Of a DNA stretch of 36,151 nt, positions 24,969-33,511 are shown in pieces. The notes under the pieces are model-generated. The model did not search any database, was not told the origin of the DNA, and saw only the letters and a program-made list of their open reading frames with translations. Origin of the DNA: Aerophototrophica crusticola (lineage in GTDB: Bacteria > Pseudomonadota > Alphaproteobacteria > Azospirillales > Azospirillaceae); NCBI GenBank assembly GCA_001939945.1, contig MOEB01000041.1:1-36151 (forward strand), written 5' to 3'. The translations under genes and the position numbers were made by a program. Within the stretch, counting starts at the first letter, position 1, and each line of letters opens with the position of its first letter.

Positions 24969-26441
24969 CTAATGTTTGGTGACCGCGGAAGCCGCTGTGG
25001 CCAAAGCCCTCAGGACCCCAGCCCTGAGCTGCCTGGGTTGACCTCCACGGGCAAAGGCAGCCCTCAAGCGGGAGACCGCGGCCTCGTCCAACTCCGGCAG
25101 ATGTGCCGGGGAGATGCCGTACTCCGCGGCGACGTCATCCAACACGCCGGACAGGACGATGCCGAAGTCCTCTTGCCTCGGCCGCCCCACCTCGACGATG
25201 CCGAGCCTAGATCGCAGGGCGGCCGGCACCTTGTCGGCGTCATTGGCACAAAGGACCCAGGAAACCCAGGAGATGTCGCAGGTGCAGCCCAGCCCCTCAT
25301 CCGGGAAGACCTTGGCCGTGCCCGGTTCCAGCATGGCAAGCAGGCTGTCCCAGACGGAGCCGTTCGTGCGGCTGGGCGACACCTTGTCTACCTCGTCCAC
25401 CAGCAGGAGAGGATTTGCAACCCTCGCCGAGGCGATCTCGACCACGGGACGGGCAGGCCGGGATTTGGACCAACCCTTGGCCGTACCCTGCAGATCGCGG
25501 CTATCCGAGCTACCGCCGGCGGAGATGATTGCCCAATGAATGCCCGCCAGTTCCGCGAGGCGGCGCACGAAGCGGGACTTGCCAACCCCCGGTGGTCCCG
25601 TGATGAGCATGGGGCGGATTCGGAACGCGCGCACGCCTACGAGGGCAGCCAGGGCAAGGTCGTCCCTGACCCTGTCAATGGCCGGGATCATCCAGGGGAA
25701 TTCAGCCGCAAGCTGCCGATGCAGTTGGCCGGGTGACAGGGCACATTCCCTAAGCGGCAGGGGTGAGCCGAGGGACGCATACTGCGCATCGCAGCTGCCC
25801 AATCGGGGGGCAACGACCAGCGACCCTGGCTGGGTGCTCGCTTGGCATGCCTTGTCCCCTTCTTCTTCCGCCTCTTGGGTGTTGTCGTCAGTCCCCCAAT
25901 CTGCCTCCTCGCCGTCACCGTCCTTGGCCTTGGCCCCCAGCGACAGGCTGGCGCCGAGTGCATTGTGGATGTCGCGGGGGTCGTGGGCCCACTGCATGAC
26001 CTTGTCGGCTACGCGCACAAGCGCCAGCCTGGCAGCCCTCACGACACCCAAAGCCTGTGCCCTGCCCGATCGGAGGTCCCTGTAGACCTCGCATGCGAAC
26101 ATCACCTGTGCGCCCTTCGAACCCTCATGGGCCGCATACCAAAGCCAGCCCCGGCGGAGGATCGGCCCGGTGGAACTCAGGTGCCATAAGCTTGGGTTGC
26201 GCAGCACCACACAGCCGAGCGCAGATGCGCTGTCCACGTCGCCCGCTGCTGCCACGGCTGTCAACTCGCGGACACGAGGCGGGCATTTGCCGTTTGTGGC
26301 CGCCATGAATCCCCGCGTGGCCTCCGCCAACTCGAGAAGACACCTGTCCAACTCGTCCTGCTCCATCTCGAATGGATCGAGGAGCCATAAGCTTGTGATC
26401 GGATGGCGGCCGGCGCCGCCACTCCCTTCTTGATTGTCCAT
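24969..26441 (-). CDS. Lon-type AAA+ ATPase without protease domain, divergent from tnsA
   Basis: The 490-residue product has an N-terminal helical part with Sel1/TPR-like spacing (about 40-155), an acidic linker (175-197), and one AAA+ module. Walker A is GPPGVGKS (282-289), Walker B LLLVDEVDK (346-354), sensor 1 VLCAND, the arginine finger region PAALRSRL, and sensor 2 GGQPRQLR near the end. The GGSSDSRDLQG and LLAMLEP...F.DEGL segments follow the Lon ATPase pattern, but the protein stops where Lon's Ser-Lys protease would begin. GGGGGTGAG precedes ATG 26441. Its place beside the tns operon suggests a role in transposition or cargo defence; neither is shown. Confidence 0.88.
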   Translation of the reverse strand: MDNQEGSGGAGRHPITSLWLLDPFEMEQDELDRCLLELAEATRGFMAATNGKCPPRVRELTAVAAAGDVDSASALGCVVLRNPSLWHLSSTGPILRRGWLWYAAHEGSKGAQVMFACEVYRDLRSGRAQALGVVRAARLALVRVADKVMQWAHDPRDIHNALGASLSLGAKAKDGDGEEADWGTDDNTQEAEEEGDKACQASTQPGSLVVAPRLGSCDAQYASLGSPLPLRECALSPGQLHRQLAAEFPWMIPAIDRVRDDLALAALVGVRAFRIRPMLITGPPGVGKSRFVRRLAELAGIHWAIISAGGSSDSRDLQGTAKGWSKSRPARPVVEIASARVANPLLLVDEVDKVSPSRTNGSVWDSLLAMLEPGTAKVFPDEGLGCTCDISWVSWVLCANDADKVPAALRSRLGIVEVGRPRQEDFGIVLSGVLDDVAAEYGISPAHLPELDEAAVSRLRAAFARGGQPRQLRAGVLRALATAASAVTKH

Positions 26442-27260
26442 GTCTCACCCCCGGCAAGCTGCCGGTGGCCGGGGGCGCATGGCGGCCCCGGCTGGCGCCG
26501 GCACACCACAAGGTCAACTGCGGGAAGCCACGCGGGTCAGGATGGCCGGCATGGGCTTGGTGGCTGCCTTGCCGGCCCTGCTCAGGGCGTGGCCGGGGGC
26601 AGCGGGCCTATGGAGGCACCGCTTCCTGTGCGGACATGTGGTGCCGTGGGGGCACCATGGGGGAAATCCAGGACCATGTGAGACAGCATAGGCGTCGAGC
26701 CTGCCCCTCACAACCACTGCTGGCGGGGCACGACCTGCGGCTTACAGGAACGCCAATCTACCCCTATCGGGCCACATTCCTCTTGCCGTCGAGGGCGGCC
26801 GTCAGCGCAATGAAGAAAACCGTTGTGACATTCGGCTTGGTGTGATTTCATGCCTACATGACGATCGCATACCGCACACGCCCACCCTTTGTTGGACAGC
26901 CGCTCCCGGCTGCGACGGGCGCGCTTGCCTGGCTGCTGGCGATACGGGGCTGACAGCCTGGGTCATTGGCCCAGGCAAATCCCTTGATCCCGGGGCTGGT
27001 CCAGCCCCAGCCTTGGCCCGCAGGCTCGTCATGCCTCCCGAAGCAGTCACATTCCGGACGAAGGCCCATCGTCATCCCCATTCGCCCGGGGCTTGCCGAA
27101 TACCTTGACCGCGGGCCGACAGCGCCCGCCTGCCGCCCGCCATCCGCCATGGGCGGCCGCCCAGCATGACGAAATCGGGTCTTGCCGACAGGAGGTCGGC
27201 TAGGACCAGAGACCTTTCCTGTGGGGAGGTCGCCGGCTGGCATGCCGGAAAGGGGGACCT
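26442..27260. other. Hairpin-rich divergent intergenic region upstream of tnsA
   Basis: I see no credible gene in these 819 bp. They hold several perfect inverted repeats: TGGTGCC/GGCACCA (26639-26657), GCCTGGG/CCCAGGC (26956-26976), GGGGCTGG-T-CCAGCCCC (26992-27008), CCGCC/GGCGG (27144-27156), and a two-part hairpin at 27178-27207. In Tn7 the right end with its TnsB sites lies just upstream of tnsA, so a transposon end may be here. I could not align it with an end on the other side. Confidence 0.45.
27178..27207 (+). promoter_or_regulatory. Two-step hairpin in the tnsA leader
   Basis: An outer pair, GGTC (27178-27181) with GACC (27204-27207), encloses a perfect inner stem, GCCGAC (27184-27189) with GTCGGC (27195-27200), around an AGGAG loop. 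It ends about 53 bp before the tnsA ATG. It could be an operator for a transposition regulator or an RNA attenuator. Confidence 0.4.
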
Positions 27261-27941
27261 ATGCCCAAGCCATGGGAACGATGTGGGCCATTCTCTCCGG
27301 CCCGCCGGGTCGTGACCACGCGGCCTCGCCGCATCGTCGGCTTCATCCCGAGCCTGAAGGCGGGCCGCCTCCTCGCCTGGGAGTCCCAGCTAGAGCGCGA
27401 CTTCATCCTAACCACCGACATGGACCCGGCGGTGACGGGCCTGTGGGACCAACCCGAACGCATCGAGTACCGGCTCGGAAAGACAAGACACACCTACACA
27501 CCCGACTTCCGGGTAGAACGAGATGGCGTGGCTGAGGTCGTCGAAGTAAAGCCCGCCCACTTCGCCGCCCGGCCGGACACCGCGGCCGTCCTCGACACCG
27601 TGGCCAGGGTCGTCCGAGCGAGGGGTGAGAGCTTCACCGTCGTTGGTGAAGAAGAAATCCGCGCGCCGGCCAAGATTGCCAACGCTAGGGCCCTCTTCAT
27701 CGCCTCAAGGCAGTTCCCAACCCCAGGCGAACTGCTCGAATGTGCCGGGGCCGCCGATGGTGGCAAGGCTGCGACGCTTGGCAGCCTGTCGGCCTGCCTT
27801 GGCTATCAGGATCACCTCCAGATCCTGCACTTGGTCGCCCACGGGATCGTGGTCGTCGACATCTCGGAGCCGCTTGGCCCCAACGCGTTGGTGCGCAAGG
27901 TCAGGCTCAGCCCCGCAATGAAAAAGACGGGTGCACCATGA
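27261..27941 (+). CDS. tnsA: Tn7-like transposase endonuclease subunit TnsA
   Basis: TnsA cuts the 5' ends of the transposon so that, together with TnsB, it is excised cleanly (cut-and-paste). The 226-residue product has the restriction-enzyme-like catalytic core: Glu41 (AWESQLERDF), Asp82 (TYTPDFRV) and Glu95-x-Lys97 (VVEVKP). A C-terminal part of about 110 residues follows, including a helical region that in Tn7 contacts TnsC. GGGGG lies just before ATG 27261. The stop overlaps the tnsB ATG (ATGA). Having TnsA means simple insertion rather than the cointegrates of TnsA-less elements. Confidence 0.9.
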   Translation: MPKPWERCGPFSPARRVVTTRPRRIVGFIPSLKAGRLLAWESQLERDFILTTDMDPAVTGLWDQPERIEYRLGKTRHTYTPDFRVERDGVAEVVEVKPAHFAARPDTAAVLDTVARVVRARGESFTVVGEEEIRAPAKIANARALFIASRQFPTPGELLECAGAADGGKAATLGSLSACLGYQDHLQILHLVAHGIVVVDISEPLGPNALVRKVRLSPAMKKTGAP

Positions 27942-29983
27942 GGTTGCCGGTTGCATGTGAGCTGGACCTGGATGGCGTCGCCTACACGGTCGCCGGCAAG
28001 ACTGACGAGGGCTATGTCCAGCTCCAAGCCGACGAAAGCCTGGCTTTCCGGGCGGCCCCGATCGGGGAGCTTCTGGAGGCGTGGGGCCAGGGGCGTCTGA
28101 AGATCTTCAGGCACGGCCGGCCCCGACGGAACCCAGCCTCGCCGGAACCTGCGTTCGACGCCCTGCCGGAGAGATTGCGCTCGGAAGCCAGGAGGGCCGA
28201 AGGCTATGTCAAGGCCCTCCTCGCCGAGTGCCCTGGGTCGTTCACGGAGCGGACGGTAGTGCCGGTGCTCAAGCGGGAAGCCGAACGTCTCGGTGACGAC
28301 CGCGTGCCGAGCTTCTCGACCGCCTACCGCTGGCACCGTAGATGGCGGGACTCAGGCGGGGACATCCGGACCCTCATCCCGGACCACCACCGGAAGGGAA
28401 ACCGCACCCGCCGCGTGTCACCTGGGGTCATCGAGCATACCCGTGAGGTCGTCGAGGAGTTCTGCATGCGTGGCGAGGAATGGTCGCCCAAGTCAATGCA
28501 TCAACTGCTGGCGCATAGGATCGGGCAGGCGAACGCTGTACAGGGCACGGCCCTGCCGGTCCCGGGGATCGGCGTGGTCCGGGCCGAGATGTCGAGGCTC
28601 GACCCCATGGAGGTCGCCACGGCACGGCATGGTCCGGGCGCGGCGAAGAGGCAGTACGTCGCGCGTGGCAAATGCCCCGGGACCTCCAGGCCCCTCGAGG
28701 TGGTCGAGATCGACCACACCCTCCTCGACGTCATGGTGGTGGATCGGCGATACGGGGTGACGCTTGGCCGGCCATGGCTCACGGTCGCGCTGGACCGCCA
28801 CACCCGCCTTCCGGTGGGGATGTGCCTTGGTTTCGAGCCGCCGGGCTATCTGACGGTGATGCGGTGCCTGCGGCACTTGATCATGCCGAAGGGGTATGTA
28901 CGGGAGCGGTTCCCCGACATCGAGGGCGACTGGCCGTGCCATGGCCTGCCGGAGACGATCGTGGTGGACAACGGCAAGGAGTTCCACAGCGAAAGCTTCA
29001 GGGACGCCTGCTCGCGGCTGCGGGTTGCCATCCAGTACTGCGTCGCTGGGGAGCCCTGGCTGAAAGGCAAGGTCGAGCGATTCTTCGGCACGCTGGCAAG
29101 GGACGTGATCCACCGCCTCCCGGGAACCACCTTTTCCAACATCCGGCAACGGGGCGAATACAAATCCCAGGAGCTCGCGCAGGTCACCATCGACGAGCTG
29201 GACCACAAGCTGCACCAGTGGATCTGCGATCTGTATGCGGAAAGTTTCCACACGGGCCTGCTGAAAGCACCTCGGGCCGCGTGGCAGGATGCCCTGTCCA
29301 CCTGGGAGCCCCAGTTGCCAACCGAGCGCGGCGACCTCGACATCCTCGTGGCCGCCGCGACAGAGCGGATGGTACGGCGGGACGGCGTGGAGCTTTGGGG
29401 GCTTGTCTACGGCAGCGAAGGCTTGTCGGAGCTATACAGGAAGCTCAGGGGCAATTCCGCCTCCAAGGTGAGGGTGAAGTACGACCCAGGCTGCATCGAC
29501 AAGGTCTGGGTCGAGGACCGGGAGCGTCACGTCTGGATCGAGGCTAGTGCGACGGATCGGGAGTATGCGCGCGGACTCTCACTTCACCTGCACCAATTGG
29601 TGAGGCGGAAGGCCGTCGCTGACGGCAAGGGCCGCATCAGGATCAGCGCACTCGCACGGGCACGCACCAAGCTTGCCGAAGCCACCGAAGCGCAGCTGCA
29701 GCGTAAGGGTGGTGCCAAGGCGGCCCGCGCCGCTGGCCACGGGCCGTCCAGGGATGCGCCCGCCAACAGGGCCTCCGGACCCGACACGGCAGCTGCCAAA
29801 CCGCCGCCGGGCGGTGGGCCGAGCGGAAGCAAGACGGCACTGCCTCCAGACCCTGGTGGCGGGCCAAACCCACCCAGCCACTCGCGGGAGGATCAAGTAG
29901 GTCCGGTGCCTCGGGATGAGGAGATGGGAAGTGAAGAGCTCGGGGTGACGATGGTGCCCCCGCGCTGGGGTCGGTCACGGTGA
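27938..29983 (+). CDS. tnsB: Tn7-like DDE transposase TnsB
   Basis: TnsB binds the transposon ends, cuts the 3' strands and joins them to the target. In the 681-residue product the N-terminal half holds helix-turn-helix DNA-binding segments (for example VPSFSTAYRWHRRWRDSG, 123-140). The RNase H-fold core has the DDE triad Asp259 (VVEIDHTLLDV), Asp344 (IVVDNGKEFHS) and Glu380 (KGKVERFFGTL). A beta-barrel domain follows to about 590. The last 90 residues are a Pro/Gly/Ala-rich linker ending EELGVTMVPPRWGRSR, which may be the TnsC-binding hook. Start ATG 27938 overlaps the tnsA stop; the longer open frame upstream is a shadow of tnsA. Confidence 0.93.
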   Translation: MRLPVACELDLDGVAYTVAGKTDEGYVQLQADESLAFRAAPIGELLEAWGQGRLKIFRHGRPRRNPASPEPAFDALPERLRSEARRAEGYVKALLAECPGSFTERTVVPVLKREAERLGDDRVPSFSTAYRWHRRWRDSGGDIRTLIPDHHRKGNRTRRVSPGVIEHTREVVEEFCMRGEEWSPKSMHQLLAHRIGQANAVQGTALPVPGIGVVRAEMSRLDPMEVATARHGPGAAKRQYVARGKCPGTSRPLEVVEIDHTLLDVMVVDRRYGVTLGRPWLTVALDRHTRLPVGMCLGFEPPGYLTVMRCLRHLIMPKGYVRERFPDIEGDWPCHGLPETIVVDNGKEFHSESFRDACSRLRVAIQYCVAGEPWLKGKVERFFGTLARDVIHRLPGTTFSNIRQRGEYKSQELAQVTIDELDHKLHQWICDLYAESFHTGLLKAPRAAWQDALSTWEPQLPTERGDLDILVAAATERMVRRDGVELWGLVYGSEGLSELYRKLRGNSASKVRVKYDPGCIDKVWVEDRERHVWIEASATDREYARGLSLHLHQLVRRKAVADGKGRIRISALARARTKLAEATEAQLQRKGGAKAARAAGHGPSRDAPANRASGPDTAAAKPPPGGGPSGSKTALPPDPGGGPNPPSHSREDQVGPVPRDEEMGSEELGVTMVPPRWGRSR

Positions 29984-30000
29984 TCCGGGAGTGACGAACG

Positions 30001-31020
30001 ATGGTGATGACCAATGGCGGGGCGCGGGCCGACTTGGTGGTGGACGGGCGCGAGGCGATCACCAGGTTGCGGTCGGCGGTGATCGGGCATTCCCGGCTGG
30101 TGAAGGCGGAGCGCCACCTCCGTGACCTGCATGCGGAAAACCGAACCGCGGATGAGCAGCGGTGCATCCTCATCTGTGGGGACACCGGCAGCGGGAAGAC
30201 CAGCCTGCTCCGCCGCTTTTCCCTTCCCTTCCAGGAGCGGGTCACCCCGGAGGCGGACATCCTACCAGTGCTGCAGGTGGTCTGCCCGGCCAAGTGCACC
30301 ATCAAGTCGCTTGCGGAGACGATGCTGGTGCAGCTGGGGGACCCTCGGCCCGGGTTGGGTACCGTGCCCTCCCTGACGCGCCGCGTCCTGACCTTGCTGG
30401 AAGGCCGCGGGGTGGAGATCGTGCTGCTGGATGAGTTCCAGCAGCTGGTTGACCACAGGACAGAGCGTGTCGCGGTGGAGGTGTCGGACTGGGTGAAGAG
30501 CCTGTTGAACGGCGGCCCATGCCCGATCGCGTTGGTTGGCATGCCGGGGGCGGAAAGGGTGCTCGACGCCAACCCGCAGCTCGCGCGACGCTGCATGGCT
30601 CGGGTGGGGCTCACGGAGTTCGACCCGGGGAGTGAGCAAGACCGCCTGGAATTCAGGAACATCCTGGGGCGGTTGGAGAAGGTGCTGGACCTGCCCCAAT
30701 CCTCCGGGCTCCACCGGGCTGACCTTTCCTTGAGGATCCAGGTGGCGACGGGCGGCTTGTTGGGCGGTGTCGCGGCGCTGCTCTCCAATGCCCTGCGGCT
30801 GGCGGAGGACAGGAGAATGTCTTGCCTTGACCAGCTGGTGCTCCGGGACGCGCACGAGCAGTCGCGACCGCTGGGACGGCGACACTGGCAGAACCCGTTT
30901 GACCTTGACCAGCCCGAGCCCGTGGTCGCGGGCCCCGAACTGGTCAATGGCCAGCCCAACAGGGAGACGCGCCTGCGGAAACGGAAAAGCTCGCCCGCAT
31001 TCGCCGAGGAGGGCGTCTGA
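30001..31020 (+). CDS. tnsC: Transposition AAA+ regulator TnsC (TniB-like)
   Basis: TnsC is the ATPase that links the target-selection protein to the TnsA/TnsB transposase and enforces target immunity. The 339-residue product has Walker A GDTGSGKTS (60-68), Walker B IVLLDEFQQL (140-149), and a sensor-1-like ALVGMPG. RxLARRC-type residues follow, near ANPQLARRCMARV. Its C-terminal 50 residues are basic (RETRLRKRKSS) and could bind DNA or TniQ. It starts 17 bp after tnsB and its TGA overlaps the tniQ ATG. Length and motifs are closer to TniB than to E. coli Tn7 TnsC, which is longer. Confidence 0.92.
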   Translation: MVMTNGGARADLVVDGREAITRLRSAVIGHSRLVKAERHLRDLHAENRTADEQRCILICGDTGSGKTSLLRRFSLPFQERVTPEADILPVLQVVCPAKCTIKSLAETMLVQLGDPRPGLGTVPSLTRRVLTLLEGRGVEIVLLDEFQQLVDHRTERVAVEVSDWVKSLLNGGPCPIALVGMPGAERVLDANPQLARRCMARVGLTEFDPGSEQDRLEFRNILGRLEKVLDLPQSSGLHRADLSLRIQVATGGLLGGVAALLSNALRLAEDRRMSCLDQLVLRDAHEQSRPLGRRHWQNPFDLDQPEPVVAGPELVNGQPNRETRLRKRKSSPAFAEEGV

Positions 31021-32357
31021 TGGCCAACGCGAACACCAAGCTCCGATCTGCGCCGCTGCACCTGAGGGTCACGCCGTACCCCGACGAGCCGCTCCTGGGC
31101 TTCGTGGCCCGGCTGGCGGAGCGCAACGGCCTGGACGCGACCACCTGGGTCTACGAGATGGTTGGCTGGCGTCGCACGCTCCTGGACGTCAGCAACGAGC
31201 CGCTGGGATTGCTCTCGGCCATCTCGGGCGTCGCGGAGGAGCGGCTGGCCTGGGCTGCGCAAGGCAGCACCGGCGAGGGGAACCGACGCCGGTTCTTTGG
31301 GGACACGGTGTACCGTGACCAACTCTTCTACTTCCGCCGGCGGGTCTGCACGGCCTGCTTCGCTGAGGCTCCCTACCAGCGGGCGGCCTGGATGCTGGAC
31401 GGGCAGGACTGGTGCCCGAGGCACCGGGTGCGCCTCAGGTGCGCCTGCCACATGTGCGGCATCGACTACAGCTGGTGGATCCCCTGCGTACGGACCTGTG
31501 CCGCCTGCGGCGCTGACCAGGCCGGGGCAGCAGCCCAACCAGCCCCGCCAGGCATTTCCGGCTTCCTCGATGAAGTCGGGAGGCGCCTTGAAGCGGCGTG
31601 CGACGGGGGCGACCTGGAAGTCTGGGGGTTGCCGCTGCGCGACGCCTTGAGGCTTTGGCGTTTCCTGGGCCGGCTCGACGATATCGCCGACGGGGGGCGC
31701 GGGGATGACGGGACGCCTCGGGACTTGTCGTTCCTGGCCCGCGGGCATGCCTTGGCCGCGGCCTGGCCGAACGGGTTCTTCGACCTGCTGGACCGGGCCA
31801 GGGCGAGGGCCAAGCTGGAGAATTGGGGGCGGCAGGCCCAGAGGAACCATGGGGTGCACAAGGAGTTCGGCGTCACCTTCTGGAGCGCGCTCGGCGCCGT
31901 AAGGTCGAACCCTGTGCTGCGGGGGATCATCTTTCCGGCGCTGGAGACGTACCAAGCCAGTGCCCGCTTCCACATGTGGCGCAAGAAGGCGGTGAAGGCT
32001 GGGTCCAGCGCCATTGAGACGGCGACGATCCCGCTGACCAGCGTGGCCCGCTCCCTGCGCTTGGTCGGCCCGACAGTGCGGGCATTGTGTGAGACGCTTG
32101 GAATTCAGGTCCATACGATCCCGGCAAAAGGCCGATGGAGCGAGTATTCCTTTATTAACAAGGAAGATCTTGGGAAGCTGAAAGAAATGGCGCAGCACAT
32201 GTGCTCACGCAGAGAGGCTTCAAGAATGTTGGGGGTCAAGGAAGTAGAGATGGAAGGGATTTGCACGGCGGGTATGTTGAAGGCTTATCCGGGTGAGAAT
32301 GGAAGGCAGCCAAAGTTTGATAGGCGTGAGGTGAGGGCTTGGTGTTGCTCGGAATGA
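31020..32357 (+). CDS. tniQ: Target-selection protein TniQ (TnsD-like)
   Basis: TniQ/TnsD proteins choose the insertion site and recruit TnsC. The 445-residue product has an N-terminal TniQ domain (LRVTPYPDEPLLGFVARLAERNG). Zinc-binding clusters follow: Cys110/Cys113 (VCTACF), Cys132/His135 (WCPRH), and Cys143/Cys146 with Cys156, Cys160 and Cys163. A long helical region and a C-terminal helix-turn-helix-like segment (SRREASRMLGVKEVEM) complete it. The length suits a sequence-specific TnsD-like selector better than the short TniQ of CRISPR-guided elements. From about 32100 the codons become clearly AT-rich, unlike the first 1,080 bp, so the DNA-reading end may come from another source. The ATG overlaps the tnsC stop. 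Confidence 0.9.
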   Translation: MANANTKLRSAPLHLRVTPYPDEPLLGFVARLAERNGLDATTWVYEMVGWRRTLLDVSNEPLGLLSAISGVAEERLAWAAQGSTGEGNRRRFFGDTVYRDQLFYFRRRVCTACFAEAPYQRAAWMLDGQDWCPRHRVRLRCACHMCGIDYSWWIPCVRTCAACGADQAGAAAQPAPPGISGFLDEVGRRLEAACDGGDLEVWGLPLRDALRLWRFLGRLDDIADGGRGDDGTPRDLSFLARGHALAAAWPNGFFDLLDRARARAKLENWGRQAQRNHGVHKEFGVTFWSALGAVRSNPVLRGIIFPALETYQASARFHMWRKKAVKAGSSAIETATIPLTSVARSLRLVGPTVRALCETLGIQVHTIPAKGRWSEYSFINKEDLGKLKEMAQHMCSRREASRMLGVKEVEMEGICTAGMLKAYPGENGRQPKFDRREVRAWCCSE

Positions 32358-32554
32358 GTTGGCGCGACAAACTCACGGTTCCAATCGGTTTGATGGCCAG
32401 TTCACTCGCCAGAGAGCAGACTGCTTCACTGCGATAAATTTCAATGCACACAGTTTCAGCTCACGCTCTACGCCACCTCCTGCATATGCGGCTTGCGCTA
32501 CGTGCCTCCGCTAAGCATAATACGAAAGGGTTATTCTTATCTCAAAGGGTAGTC

Positions 32555-33511
32555 ATGAGCGGCGCCGCATCATTTAGTTTGTATCTAGACCTTGACAGTG
32601 GGACTAAGCCCGACATTGAGAATGTAGCTCGCGCTGCTATAGCTTTGTCCAGAGCTATTAAAGAAGTTGGATTGATTCTTGACCCACAAGTCGCTTTGAG
32701 GGTTGAACTCGTTAGCGGAACCGAAGGAAGCCTTAGTATTGATGCAGTCCTAAGGGTAGTACAAAACTTAATGGCGAGTTCTGAAAGCGCAAAAACTAGT
32801 GAATTACTCACACTGAAAGCAGCAATCATATTGATTGCGTGTTGGTTTGGCATGCAAACACTCCAATATACTTACGAACAGGTCCTGGACGCTATTCTTG
32901 AAGAAATCACAGATGCGGAAATTAAAAAGAGTAAAGCTACAGCAGAGAGTTGCGCCGCAAAGGTCATAGAAGTGATTGAAAAGAAAGAAGCTGAGAAACA
33001 TGTCAGGGAAGTCTATAGAAATCTTGCAAAAGATGCTTCCATCCAAGGAGTAGGAATATCTTTCATTCCAGGGGTCAGGCCTTCTGAACTCGTTCCACGG
33101 TCTGAAATGGAGGTTCGTTCAGCAGTGGTTCGCGACACAGCAAATCAAAGGCGAGACAGAGAAGATGTCATTAAAGCCACTTTGCTTAGTCCATTTTTAG
33201 AAGACGCTAATCGGCGCTGGAAGTTTAAAACAAGAGAAGGCGAGTTCGGAGCTTCAATGGAAGATATGGAATTTCGTAGTTTACTATTAAATGGGAGATC
33301 CAATATAGTTATTGCGGCCGGTATTGAAATGGAGTTGCTTGTCGAGACTCGCGAGGAGCTACGCGATGGCGCTTGGCATGTTCGCGAGCGAATTGTTCGG
33401 GAGGTGAGAGGATTGTCAGTACCGATGAAACAAACAAGCTTTGATCTATCGCCAGCTGATTTGTCTAAGGCGGAAACAAATCAGAATAAAGATGATCAGG
33501 GCAATCACTGA
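32555..33511 (+). CDS. AT-rich gene for a single-span protein, unknown function
   Basis: The 318-residue product has an N-terminal alpha/beta-looking segment (FSLYLDLDSG, VALRVELVSGTEGSL), a hydrophobic stretch near 84-103 (TLKAAIILIACWFGMQTL), a charged helical region (DAEIKKSKATAES, 120-165) and a C-terminal part of mixed strands. I recognise no family. ATG 32555 follows AAAGGGTAG; the upstream in-frame Met at 32444 has no ribosome-binding site. The base composition is AT-rich, like the end of tniQ just before it. Its position behind the tns operon suggests transposon cargo, possibly defence-related, but nothing in the sequence proves that. Confidence 0.75.
   Translation: MSGAASFSLYLDLDSGTKPDIENVARAAIALSRAIKEVGLILDPQVALRVELVSGTEGSLSIDAVLRVVQNLMASSESAKTSELLTLKAAIILIACWFGMQTLQYTYEQVLDAILEEITDAEIKKSKATAESCAAKVIEVIEKKEAEKHVREVYRNLAKDASIQGVGISFIPGVRPSELVPRSEMEVRSAVVRDTANQRRDREDVIKATLLSPFLEDANRRWKFKTREGEFGASMEDMEFRSLLLNGRSNIVIAAGIEMELLVETREELRDGAWHVRERIVREVRGLSVPMKQTSFDLSPADLSKAETNQNKDDQGNH

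Noticed and set aside
26442-27260. CRISPR array or guide RNA beside the tns operon
   Set aside because: No direct repeats with regular spacers and no cas genes are present; the repeats seen are unrelated inverted repeats.
27740-27937. Longer TnsB start within tnsA
   Set aside because: The upstream part is the shadow of tnsA in another frame; ATG 27938 overlaps the tnsA stop as expected for a coupled operon.
29643-32198. 851-codon minus-strand frame opposite tnsB-tnsC-tniQ
   Set aside because: It is compositionally a shadow, with no domain motifs, and it spans three well-supported genes.
32357-32380. Possible transposon right end just after tniQ (GCGCGACAA, reading TGTCGCGCC on the minus strand)
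   Set aside because: It has a TGT/ACA-type terminus, but no matching inverted copy was found on the left side. A 9-bp GCGCGACAA also occurs near 34511 in the same orientation, which does not fit an inverted terminal repeat.
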